The notes below the pieces were generated by a model. That model did not search any database. It was not told where the DNA came from and saw only the letters and a list, made by a program, of their open reading frames with translations. DNA of 7,833 bases from Rubrivivax sp. (GTDB lineage Bacteria > Pseudomonadota > Gammaproteobacteria > Burkholderiales > Burkholderiaceae_C). How positions within the stretch are numbered: position 1 is the first letter of the stretch; each line of letters begins with the position of its first letter. Location of the stretch: assembly GCA_027484885.1 (NCBI GenBank), contig JAIXSD010000105.1, forward strand, positions 1 through 7,833, given 5' to 3'. Shown here piece after piece: positions 1 to 5,901 of this stretch. The position numbers and the translations under genes are program-made.

Positions 1-239
<239 letters not shown>

Positions 240-246
240 AGGGTCA

Positions 247-2349
247 TCACTTGCCGCGGGCGGTGATGATGGCGTCGGCCACGTTCTTCGGAGCTTCAGC
301 GTAGTGCTTGAACTCCATCGTGTAGGTGGCGCGGCCTTGGGTGGCGGAACGCAGGGTCGTCGAGTAACCGAACATTTCCGACAGCGGAACTTCGGCCTTG
401 ATGATCTTGCCACCGCCGACCATGTCGTCCATGCCTTGGACCATGCCGCGACGGCTGGACAGATCGCCCATCACCGTACCGGCGTAGTCTTCCGGAGTTT
501 CAACTTCCACGGCCATCATCGGCTCCAGGATCACCGGCGAAGCCTTGCGGCAGCCGTCCTTGAAGCCCATCGAAGCGGCCATCTTGAAGGCGTTTTCGTT
601 CGAGTCCACTTCGTGGTACGAGCCGAAGGTCAGCGTAACCTTCACGTCCACCACCGGGTAACCGGCCAGCACGCCATTCGGCAGGCTGTCGATCACGCCC
701 TTTTCCACGGCCGGGATGAATTCGCGAGGAACCACACCGCCCTTGATGGCGTCGACGAACTCGAAACCCTTGCCCGGCTCTTGCGGCTCGACGGTCAGCA
801 CGACGTGACCATACTGGCCCTTACCGCCCGACTGACGCACGAACTTGCCTTCCACATCGGTGGCAGTCTTGCGGATGGTTTCGCGGTAGGCCACTTGCGG
901 CTTGCCGACGTTGGCTTCCACGCCGAACTCACGCTTCATGCGGTCGACAATAATTTCCAGGTGGAGCTCGCCCATGCCGGAAATGATGGTCTGGCCCGAT
1001 TCTTCGTCGGTACGCAGGCGGAAGGACGGATCTTCCTTGGCCAGACGACCCAGGGCGATGCCCATCTTTTCTTGGTCGGCCTTGGTCTTGGGTTCCACAG
1101 CCTGCGAAATCACGGGCTCAGGGAAGACCATCTTTTCCAGGGTGATCACGGCTTCCGGATCGCACAGGGTTTCACCGGTGGTGACGTCCTTCAGACCCAC
1201 GCAAGCAGCGATGTCGCCGGCCAGAATTTCCGAGATTTCTTCACGCTGGTTGGCGTGCATCTGCAGAATACGACCGATACGTTCCTTCTTGCCGCGGATC
1301 GGGTTGAACACCGAGTCGCCCGACTTCAGCACGCCCGAGTAGACGCGCACGAAGGTCAGCTGACCAACGTAGGGGTCGGTCATCAGCTTGAAGGCCAGAG
1401 CCGAGAACTTGGCATCATCGGACGCATCGCGCGACGACGGCTGGTCGTTCTCGTCCGTGCCCGGCACGGGAGGAACGTCCACCGGCGAGGGCAGGAAGTC
1501 GATCACGCCGTCCAGCATGCGCTGCACGCCCTTGTTCTTGAACGCGGTACCGCAGAACATCGGCTGGATTTCAGCAGCCAGCGTACGGGCACGAATGCCT
1601 TCCAGGATTTCGGCTTCGCTCAGCTCGCCGGACTCCAGGTACTTGTTCATCATGTCTTCGTTCGACTCGGCGGCGGCTTCAACCAGGTTGTCGCGCCACT
1701 TTTGCGCATCGGCCTGCAGCTCGGCAGGGATGTCGCGGTAGTCGAACTTCATGCCCTGGGACGCTTCGTCCCAGAAGATGGCCTTCATCTTGATCAGGTC
1801 GACCACGCCCTTGAAGTTTTCTTCAGCGCCGATGGGGATAACCACGGGCACAGGGTTGGCCTTCAGACGCAGACGCATCTGATCGTAGACCTTGAAGAAG
1901 TTGGCACCGGTACGGTCCATCTTGTTCACGAAGGCCAGGCGAGGCACCTTGTACTTGTTGGCTTGGCGCCAAACGGTTTCCGACTGGGGCTGCACGCCAC
2001 CCACAGCGCAGTAAACCATGCAAGCACCGTCGAGCACGCGCATCGAACGCTCAACTTCAATGGTGAAGTCCACGTGTCCGGGGGTGTCGATGATGTTGAA
2101 GCGGTGCTCGGGGTAGGACATGTCCATGCCCTTCCAGAAGCAGGTGGTCGCAGCCGAGGTGATGGTGATACCACGCTCTTGCTCTTGCTCCATCCAGTCC
2201 ATGGTGGCCGCGCCATCATGCACTTCACCGATCTTGTGGTTCACACCGGTGTAGAAAAGGATACGCTCGGTCGTCGTGGTCTTGCCAGCGTCGATGTGCG
2301 CCGAGATACCGATATTGCGGTAGCGCTCGATGGGGGTCTTGCGTGCCAT
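247..2349 (-). CDS. fusA: Translation elongation factor G (EF-G)
   Basis: EF-G is the GTPase that drives mRNA-tRNA translocation and, with RRF, ribosome recycling. The protein is 700 aa, against 704 in E. coli. The G domain shows all the motifs: P-loop AHIDAGKT (17-24), switch I RGITI (59-63), DTPGH (88-92, with His92) and NKMD (142-145). Downstream, the domain II-V wording follows E. coli EF-G closely, for example [19 protein letters not shown] and the C-terminal [16 protein letters not shown]. An open frame runs upstream to 2478, but ATG 2349 gives the family N-terminus [16 protein letters not shown] and has GGAG at 2357-2360 with 7-nt spacing. It sits 70 nt after rpsG and 162 nt before tuf, presumably in the same transcript. 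Nothing in it looks degraded. Confidence 0.99.
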   Translation of the reverse strand: MARKTPIERYRNIGISAHIDAGKTTTTERILFYTGVNHKIGEVHDGAATMDWMEQEQERGITITSAATTCFWKGMDMSYPEHRFNIIDTPGHVDFTIEVERSMRVLDGACMVYCAVGGVQPQSETVWRQANKYKVPRLAFVNKMDRTGANFFKVYDQMRLRLKANPVPVVIPIGAEENFKGVVDLIKMKAIFWDEASQGMKFDYRDIPAELQADAQKWRDNLVEAAAESNEDMMNKYLESGELSEAEILEGIRARTLAAEIQPMFCGTAFKNKGVQRMLDGVIDFLPSPVDVPPVPGTDENDQPSSRDASDDAKFSALAFKLMTDPYVGQLTFVRVYSGVLKSGDSVFNPIRGKKERIGRILQMHANQREEISEILAGDIAACVGLKDVTTGETLCDPEAVITLEKMVFPEPVISQAVEPKTKADQEKMGIALGRLAKEDPSFRLRTDEESGQTIISGMGELHLEIIVDRMKREFGVEANVGKPQVAYRETIRKTATDVEGKFVRQSGGKGQYGHVVLTVEPQEPGKGFEFVDAIKGGVVPREFIPAVEKGVIDSLPNGVLAGYPVVDVKVTLTFGSYHEVDSNENAFKMAASMGFKDGCRKASPVILEPMMAVEVETPEDYAGTVMGDLSSRRGMVQGMDDMVGGGKIIKAEVPLSEMFGYSTTLRSATQGRATYTMEFKHYAEAPKNVADAIITARGK

Positions 2350-2372
2350 GATGTCACTCCAGAAAGGCAGGA

Positions 2373-2405
2373 GCCGCCAGCGGGTCAGTAGAAACCCGAG
2401 GCGGC
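2373..2405 (-). other. Strong 11-bp stem-loop in the rpsG-fusA gap
   Basis: GCCGCC (2373-2378) pairs with GGCGGC (2400-2405), and CGGGT (2381-2385) pairs with ACCCG (2394-2398). An AG/A internal bulge separates the two helices and the loop is 8 nt. In the transcript this lies between the rpsG stop and the fusA Shine-Dalgarno (2357-2360), about 12 nt from the latter. No U-tract follows, so it is unlikely to be an intrinsic terminator. It may be an mRNA processing or stability element or a translational control structure; the function is inferred. Confidence 0.55.
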
Positions 2406-2419
2406 TGAATCGAAGTAAA

Positions 2420-2890
2420 TTAGAAGCGGAAGTGCGAGAAGGCCTTGTTGGCTTCGGCCATGCGGTGAACTTCGTCACGCTTCTTCATGGCGCCGCCGCG
2501 GCCTTCAGCTGCTTCCAGCAGCTCGTTGGCCAGACGCTGCGACATGGATTTTTCACCACGCTTGCGGGCCGATTCCTTCAACCAACGCATGGCCAGAGCC
2601 ATCCGGCGGACGGGACGAACTTCCACGGGAACTTGGTAGTTCGCACCGCCAACGCGGCGGGACTTCACTTCGACCATCGGCTTGACGTTGTTCAAGGCAA
2701 CCAGGAACACTTCCAGCGGGTCCTTTCCAACCTTCTTTTCGACTTGTTCCAGAGCACCGTAAATGATGCGCTCTGCAACGGCCTTCTTGCCCGATTCCAT
2801 GATGACGTTCATGAACTTGGACAGATCAACATTGCCGAACTTGGGATCAGGCAGGATCTCGCGCTTGGGTACTTCGCGACGACGTGGCAT
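2420..2890 (-). CDS. rpsG: 30S ribosomal protein S7
   Basis: S7 is a primary 16S rRNA-binding protein that nucleates assembly of the 30S head and lines the E site. At 156 aa it has the usual bacterial length. It starts [16 protein letters not shown] and contains the S7 signature around residues 20-45 ([20 protein letters not shown]) and the basic [16 protein letters not shown] block near 78-93. ATG 2890 is supported by AGAGGAAG at 2897-2904. It lies 166 nt after rpsL and 70 nt before fusA. In E. coli S7 is the autogenous repressor of its operon, acting at the rpsL-rpsG junction. Whether that holds here cannot be read from sequence alone. Confidence 0.99.
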   Translation of the reverse strand: MPRRREVPKREILPDPKFGNVDLSKFMNVIMESGKKAVAERIIYGALEQVEKKVGKDPLEVFLVALNNVKPMVEVKSRRVGGANYQVPVEVRPVRRMALAMRWLKESARKRGEKSMSQRLANELLEAAEGRGGAMKKRDEVHRMAEANKAFSHFRF

Positions 2891-2914
2891 GGGATTCTTC
2901 CTCTTGCTTCAGTG

Positions 2915-2937
2915 GGTACGGGCATGTGCCCTGCACC
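2915..2937 (-). other. Hairpin before the rpsG ribosome binding site (possible S7 control region)
   Basis: GGGCA (2920-2924) and TGCCC (2927-2931) form a tight hairpin, flanked by a further GGT/ACC pair (2915-2917 with 2935-2937). It lies about 10 nt upstream of the rpsG Shine-Dalgarno, in a 166-nt gap between rpsL and rpsG that has no gene of its own. The gap also contains a CTGGCGCCAG palindrome near 3018-3027. The position matches where E. coli S7 represses its mRNA, but no match to the E. coli target fold was established. Confidence 0.3.
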
Positions 2938-3056
2938 TTTGGATGACCACCGACTTCTGGGGCATCCACTTACTCGGTAACGGCCAATCTTGGGAATGGC
3001 TGAAACCGCAAAAACGCCTGGCGCCAGCAGAATGCCGGGCCGACATGACTCTTTGA

Positions 3057-3431
3057 TTACTTCTTCGGACGCTTCGCGCCGTACTTGGAACGCGACTGCT
3101 TGCGGTCTTTCACGCCTTGCAAGTCCAGCGAACCGCGCACGATGTGGTAACGCACACCCGGCAAGTCCTTGACACGACCGCCGCGCACCAGCACCACGCT
3201 GTGCTCTTGCAGGTTGTGGCCTTCACCGCCGATGTAGGAGATGACCTCGAAACCGTTGGTCAGGCGCACCTTGGCAACCTTACGCAGAGCCGAGTTCGGC
3301 TTCTTCGGAGTCGTGGTGTAGACGCGGGTGCAAACGCCGCGGCGTTGCGGGCAATTCTGCATTGCCGGCGACTTGGATTTCGTGACCTCGGCCTGACGGC
3401 CGTGGCGCACGAGCTGATTGATGGTTGGCAT
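3057..3431 (-). CDS. rpsL: 30S ribosomal protein S12
   Basis: S12 sits at the decoding centre and controls accuracy. The protein is 124 aa, the normal length. It shows [19 protein letters not shown] (residues 34-52), [21 protein letters not shown] (68-88) and the C-terminal [10 protein letters not shown]. Residues Lys43, Lys88 and Pro91, where substitutions classically give streptomycin resistance or dependence, are all wild type. Asp89, the site methylthiolated by RimO in E. coli, is present. An open frame reaches 3476, but the family N-terminus MPTINQLVR fixes the start at 3431. The Shine-Dalgarno is weak, with only a GGGAACAAG-like stretch upstream. It is the first gene of the str operon. 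rpoC is not adjacent upstream: a divergent PIN-domain gene lies there instead. Confidence 0.99.
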   Translation of the reverse strand: MPTINQLVRHGRQAEVTKSKSPAMQNCPQRRGVCTRVYTTTPKKPNSALRKVAKVRLTNGFEVISYIGGEGHNLQEHSVVLVRGGRVKDLPGVRYHIVRGSLDLQGVKDRKQSRSKYGAKRPKK

Positions 3432-3449
3432 AAGTAACTTGTTCCCGTT

Positions 3450-3466
3450 TGAAGTCACACACTTCA
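3450..3466 (-). other. Small hairpin in the rpsL leader
   Basis: TGAAGT (3450-3455) and ACTTCA (3461-3466) form a perfect 6-bp stem with a 5-nt loop, 18 nt upstream of the rpsL ATG. It partly occupies the place where a Shine-Dalgarno would be presented. rpsL has no strong Shine-Dalgarno, so this structure may influence initiation. The role is inferred. Confidence 0.35.
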
Positions 3467-3629
3467 GCAGCATCACTCAGGATGAGCGCAAACCTTGACC
3501 GGCTGACGCGGCACACCCGGCACCAACGCGGGATGCGACACACGCCTGAAATCTTCACAACGATCCAGTGACAAATCGCCAGCAGGTTTGTTCACCGCCG
3601 GCGGCTTTCCGTGAATCCATGGAAAATTC

Positions 3630-3646
3630 TCAGCAAGGCCTGCTGA
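3630..3646 (-). other. Hairpin near the predicted 5' end of the str transcript
   Basis: TCAGCA (3630-3635) and TGCTGA (3641-3646) form a perfect 6-bp stem with a 5-nt loop AGGCC. If transcription starts near 3650 this hairpin forms within the first 25 nt of the mRNA, a position that often protects the 5' end. The remainder of the 351-nt gap (3477-3827) holds no convincing gene, only the str leader and the divergent promoter region. Confidence 0.35.
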
Positions 3647-3656
3647 AGAGCCCGCG

Positions 3657-3686
3657 ATTGTAGATCAGATCCACGAGATCACACAA
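3657..3686 (-). promoter_or_regulatory. Candidate sigma-70 promoter of the str operon
   Basis: On the minus strand, -35 TTGTGT (3681-3686) and -10 TACAAT (3657-3662) are separated by 18 nt. The -10 matches the consensus at 5 of 6 positions and the -35 at 3 of 6. Transcription would start near 3650, giving a leader of about 220 nt before rpsL. It is the best promoter-like sequence in the gap between rpsL and the divergent PIN gene. Confidence is limited by the weak -35. Confidence 0.5.
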
Positions 3687-3827
3687 GCCGAGGCGTCGGA
3701 AGGCGCTATGCTGCCGTGCTTTGCCGAGGTTTAGGCCCTTTGAGCCCGCCTGCGGACCACACCTGTGGCCCGCCGCACACAACCGAACGCGCCACACGAT
3801 CTCACGCCGCCCGGCCGCGGCTCCCCC

Positions 3828-4313
3828 ATGCCTGATTTCCCTGCGACCGACTCCACCCACGCCCCGCGCATCGTCATCGACACCCAGGTGATCATGGACT
3901 GGCTGGTGTTTCGCGATCCTCGGGCGCAGACGCTTGCAACAGCCGTGACCAGCCGACAGGTGCAATGGATCGGCGAGCCGGCCATGCTCGATGAGCTTCG
4001 CCATGTGCTGGGCCGCGGGGTGGCCGCCCGATTCAAACCCGATCTCGCCCGGATCGAAAGCCAGTTCGAGCAGCACTGCCAGATGATTGCCAGCGCCAGC
4101 CCGCCGGCCGTGCGCCTGGTCTGCCGCGACCCGGATGATCAGAAATTCATCAACCTGGCCCTGGCGCAGCGAGCGCCATGGCTGCTGTCACGCGACCGCG
4201 CCGTGCTGGCCCTGGCCAAACGTGCGCGAGCTCAAGGCCTGCAGATCTTGAATCCGGACCGCTGGACGCCGCCAGCGCCAGCGACGCCTCCTGCAGACAA
4301 GCTCGCTACCTGA
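3828..4313 (+). CDS. Solitary PIN-domain protein (putative RNase)
   Basis: PIN domains are Mg2+-dependent ribonuclease folds, common as VapC-type toxins. This 161-aa protein fits the COG1569/TIGR00305 style. The acidic residues lie in the right order: Asp18 in VIDTQVIMDWL, Glu56 in AMLDELRHVL, Asp101/Asp103/Asp104 in CRDPDDQKFINLAL and Asp123 in LLSRDRAVLAL. The active site therefore looks intact. ATG 3828 starts just before the domain; an in-frame GTG at 3765 would add 21 low-complexity residues. No good Shine-Dalgarno precedes either start. No antitoxin-like gene is adjacent: upstream lies the divergent str operon, downstream a convergent small cysteine protein. Its activity as a toxin is therefore unproven. 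It could be a domesticated RNA-processing enzyme. Domain call is firm, biological role is not. Confidence 0.85.
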   Translation: MPDFPATDSTHAPRIVIDTQVIMDWLVFRDPRAQTLATAVTSRQVQWIGEPAMLDELRHVLGRGVAARFKPDLARIESQFEQHCQMIASASPPAVRLVCRDPDDQKFINLALAQRAPWLLSRDRAVLALAKRARAQGLQILNPDRWTPPAPATPPADKLAT

Positions 4314-4326
4314 GCGCTGGCCGAAC

Positions 4327-4344
4327 CAGCCGCCCCAGCGGCTG
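4327..4344. terminator. Bidirectional terminator-like hairpin between convergent genes
   Basis: CAGCCGC (4327-4333) and GCGGCTG (4338-4344) form a perfect 7-bp stem with a CCCA loop. It lies in the 34-nt gap between the PIN gene stop (4313) and the stop of the small cysteine protein (4350-4348). The plus strand continues to a short T-run (TTTT at 4368-4371), too far away for a classic intrinsic terminator. Shared termination of the two convergent genes is the natural reading. Confidence 0.5.
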
Positions 4345-4347
4345 AGC

Positions 4348-4560
4348 TCAGGCCTGCTTTTCCGGCTTCACGCAAGCCGGCTTGCACACCACCTCGGTGC
4401 GGCCGAGCACGCGCTTGGACATCAGGTTGTTGGGGGTGCGGTGCTTGCCGCATTTGAAGCAAGAGCGGGTATGACCGCTGCCCAGAAAGGGCGAACCACC
4501 CAGTTTGGACTCATATCGCAGACCGTTGTCACTGACGCTGGTGTAGGTGTCTTTGCTCAT
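4348..4560 (-). CDS. Small four-cysteine protein, copy A (70 aa, uncharacterised)
   Basis: I do not recognise a named family. The 70-aa protein begins MSKDTYTSV and has a GLRYESKLGGSPF block (residues 13-25). A candidate metal site follows: C34-x2-C37 (SCFKCGKH) and C59-x3-C63 (VCKPAC), separated by 21 residues, with His40 nearby. No signal peptide or membrane segment is visible, so it is probably cytosolic. The start is chosen because it aligns with the M-x-KD start of its paralog at 5423-5659, although no Shine-Dalgarno is evident. It is divergent from tdk and convergent with the PIN gene. Conservation between the two paralogs (roughly 40-45% identity by eye) argues that both are real genes. 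Zinc binding is inference. Confidence 0.8.
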   Translation of the reverse strand: MSKDTYTSVSDNGLRYESKLGGSPFLGSGHTRSCFKCGKHRTPNNLMSKRVLGRTEVVCKPACVKPEKQA

Positions 4561-4671
4561 TGTTGTCGCGGGTTCACGGTGCCGACCATCAGCGCGAGGG
4601 GCGCCTAGGCCTGAATGTGCTGGACTGCTTTCCTCTGCCCTCTGAACCATAGTAGGCGTCCGAGCGTGGCT

Positions 4672-4706
4672 TTGACTACCTCGCTTGCCCCAGGTTTTGT
4701 CACAAT
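4672..4706 (+). promoter_or_regulatory. Weak candidate promoter region of tdk
   Basis: TTGACT (4672-4677) resembles a -35 box (5 of 6). At 17-nt spacing the -10 would be TTTTGT (4695-4700), which is poor. CACAAT (4701-4706) is a better -10 but sits 23 nt away. CACAATCGCG here resembles the TACAATCGCG at the proposed str promoter. The region is the gap between divergent copy A and tdk (4561-4819), where a promoter is expected, but the exact boxes are uncertain. Confidence 0.25.
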
Positions 4707-4717
4707 CGCGCACGCCG

Positions 4718-4777
4718 GCCAGCCCCTCCCCCTCAGATGCGGGCGCTGAGCGCGCCCGTCCACCCTCCCGGGCTGGC
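4718..4777 (+). other. Two-tier stem-loop in the tdk leader
   Basis: GCCAGCCC (4718-4725) pairs perfectly with GGGCTGGC (4770-4777). Inside it, CGGGCGC (4740-4746) pairs with GCGCCCG (4752-4758) around a 5-nt loop. The structure ends 42 nt before the tdk ATG and is followed by TTTCCC. It accounts for much of the 259-nt gap between copy A and tdk, in which I see no gene. It could be an attenuator or a leader structure affecting tdk expression; this is inferred from pairing only. Confidence 0.4.
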
Positions 4778-4819
4778 TTTCCCACATGTTTTGCAGCCCG
4801 AGCCCCCACCCATTCCGAT

Positions 4820-5383
4820 ATGGCCAAACTGTTTTTTCGCTACGCGGCCATGAATGCCGGCAAATCCACCGCCTTGCTGCAGGTGGCGCACAACTACGAG
4901 GAGCGCGGCCACAGCGTGCGCCTGTTCACCGCACAGATCGACGATCGCTATGCGCGCGGCACCATCACCTCACGGTTGGGGCCACAGCGCGAGGCGGAGG
5001 TATTTGGGCCCGAGACGGATTTCCTGGCGCTGTCGCTGCAGCTGCCGGAGGTGTCTTGCGTCTTGATCGACGAGGCGCAGTTTTTGCTCAAGCCCCAGGT
5101 CTGGGCGCTGCACGAGCTGGCGCATGTGCGCAATGTGCCGGTGATCTGCTACGGCTTGCGCACCGATTTCCAGGGCGAGCTGTTCCCCGGATCCGCCACC
5201 TTGCTGGCTCTGGCGGACGAGATGGACGAGATGAAGACCATCTGCGACTGCGGCCGCAAGGCCACGATGAATATGCGTGTCGACGCCAACAACCGCAAGG
5301 TCACCGAAGGCAATCAAGTGGAAATTGGCGGCAACGCCCGCTACCGGGCGGTGTGCGGGCGCTGCTTCCGGCAACAGGCCTGA
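4820..5383 (+). CDS. tdk: Thymidine kinase (type II, TK1-like)
   Basis: Tdk phosphorylates thymidine to dTMP with ATP in the pyrimidine salvage pathway, in the cytoplasm. The 187-aa protein shows the P-loop region MNAGKST (11-17), the Walker B/active-site block VLIDEAQF with Asp84 and Glu85 (by analogy with E. coli Glu88), and YGLRTDFQGELFPGS (111-125). Cys142 and Cys144 (ICDCGRK) with Cys179 and Cys182 (VCGRC) form the structural zinc site. E. coli Tdk, as I recall it, ends that site with C-x2-H, so the fourth ligand differs here. The protein ends only five residues after the last cysteine and so lacks the tail of the 205-aa E. coli enzyme. ATG 4820 gives the family N-terminus; no clear Shine-Dalgarno precedes it. 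It is flanked by two paralogous four-cysteine genes. Confidence 0.97.
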   Translation: MAKLFFRYAAMNAGKSTALLQVAHNYEERGHSVRLFTAQIDDRYARGTITSRLGPQREAEVFGPETDFLALSLQLPEVSCVLIDEAQFLLKPQVWALHELAHVRNVPVICYGLRTDFQGELFPGSATLLALADEMDEMKTICDCGRKATMNMRVDANNRKVTEGNQVEIGGNARYRAVCGRCFRQQA

Positions 5384-5405
5384 AGAAGCAGCGCACCGAC
5401 GAGAA

Positions 5406-5438
5406 GGCGCTACGGCGCCCGCTCAGCCCTTGCTGAGC
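5406..5438. terminator. Tandem hairpins at the tdk / copy B convergent junction
   Basis: The first hairpin is GGCGC (5406-5410) with GCGCC (5415-5419), closed by a TACG loop, a C(UACG)G tetraloop of the very stable UNCG class in RNA. The second is GCTCAGC (5421-5427) with GCTGAGC (5432-5438), loop CCTT, overlapping the last codons of copy B. Neither has a proper U-tract. Their place in a 39-nt gap between convergent stops suggests two-way termination or 3'-end protection. Confidence 0.45.
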
Positions 5439-5659
5439 TGTTCGTCGAGCTCCTTGCACGACGGTGCGCAGACGGGCTGCGACTTGCCCAAGAGCTTCTT
5501 GGATTTCAGCATCGCGCGCGGGCGGTGCTTGCCGCACAAAAAGCACGACATGGTTGCGGCACCAAAGGAAGAGGTCGCCGCGAACGGCGAACCCGGTGCT
5601 TTAGAGCGGTAACGCAGACCATCGGCTTCGATGGTCGTTTTAGTACTGTCCTTGGCCAC
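5423..5659 (-). CDS. Small four-cysteine protein, copy B (78 aa, uncharacterised)
   Basis: This is a paralog of the gene at 4348-4560. The 78-aa product begins MAKDSTKTT, carries GLRYRSKAPGSPF (14-26), then C39-x2-C42 (SCFLCGKH) and C64-x3-C68 (VCAPSC). The 21-residue interval between the cysteine pairs is identical to copy A, and His45 is conserved. The main difference is a loop of about 4 extra residues before the first cysteine pair and a longer acidic/polar C-terminus. The start is a GTG at 5659, supported by AGGA at 5665-5668 and by the M-x-KD alignment with copy A. It is convergent with tdk. No membrane or export signal is seen. A zinc-ribbon-like metal site is a reasonable guess; the function is unknown. 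Confidence 0.82.
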   Translation of the reverse strand: MAKDSTKTTIEADGLRYRSKAPGSPFAATSSFGAATMSCFLCGKHRPRAMLKSKKLLGKSQPVCAPSCKELDEQLSKG

Positions 5660-5870
5660 GTCGGTCCTGATAGTGAGTTAGTGGGAGCTTGCCATGCCAA
5701 GCCGGTGACTCCGTTGCCGAAGCCGCGGCCCGGATGGGCGAACCCCGCTATTTTCCACCATCTGGAGGCCGATCCGGCACCGGCGCCGCCCGCCGGCCCC
5801 AGACACAGAGGGAGGGGATTCCCCTAGAGCGCCCCAAACACGGGCCTTCCAGACCCGATCCGACCCCGGC

Positions 5871-5901
5871 AAAACTGCGGCCGCAGGGCGCTTCAGCGCC
5901 C
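5871..5901 (-). terminator. Terminator-like hairpin pair after the crotonase gene
   Basis: GGGCGC (5886-5891) and GCGCCC (5896-5901) form a 6-bp stem with loop TTCA, overlapping the crotonase stop codon. Immediately beyond, CTGCGGCCGCAG (5875-5886) is a perfect palindrome followed on the minus strand by TTTT (5874-5871), giving a GC-rich stem with a short U-run. This is the most terminator-like structure in the window. The rest of the gap 5660-5870 contains GC-rich repeats such as AGGGGATTCCCCT (5813-5825) but no supportable gene. Confidence 0.55.

Noticed and set aside
2350..2478. N-terminal extension of fusA up to 2478
   Set aside because: The extension overlaps the end of rpsG, has no similarity to EF-G, and the ATG at 2349 has a good Shine-Dalgarno and the family N-terminus.
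3432..3476. Upstream in-frame starts for rpsL
   Set aside because: S12 begins MPTINQLV in related bacteria. The extra 15 residues would be atypical and overlap a leader hairpin.
3707..3712. TATGCT as -10 for the PIN gene
   Set aside because: No -35-like hexamer lies at suitable spacing. It may still be real but cannot be supported.
3630..4076. Minus-strand frame opposite the PIN gene as a possible antitoxin
   Set aside because: It lacks antitoxin-like DNA-binding motifs, overlaps the PIN gene completely and looks like codon shadow.
5665..5700. Promoter for copy B with TTGGCA (5695-5700) and CACTAT (5670-5675)
   Set aside because: The spacing is 19 nt, and transcription would start downstream of the Shine-Dalgarno at 5665-5668, which conflicts with that site being used.
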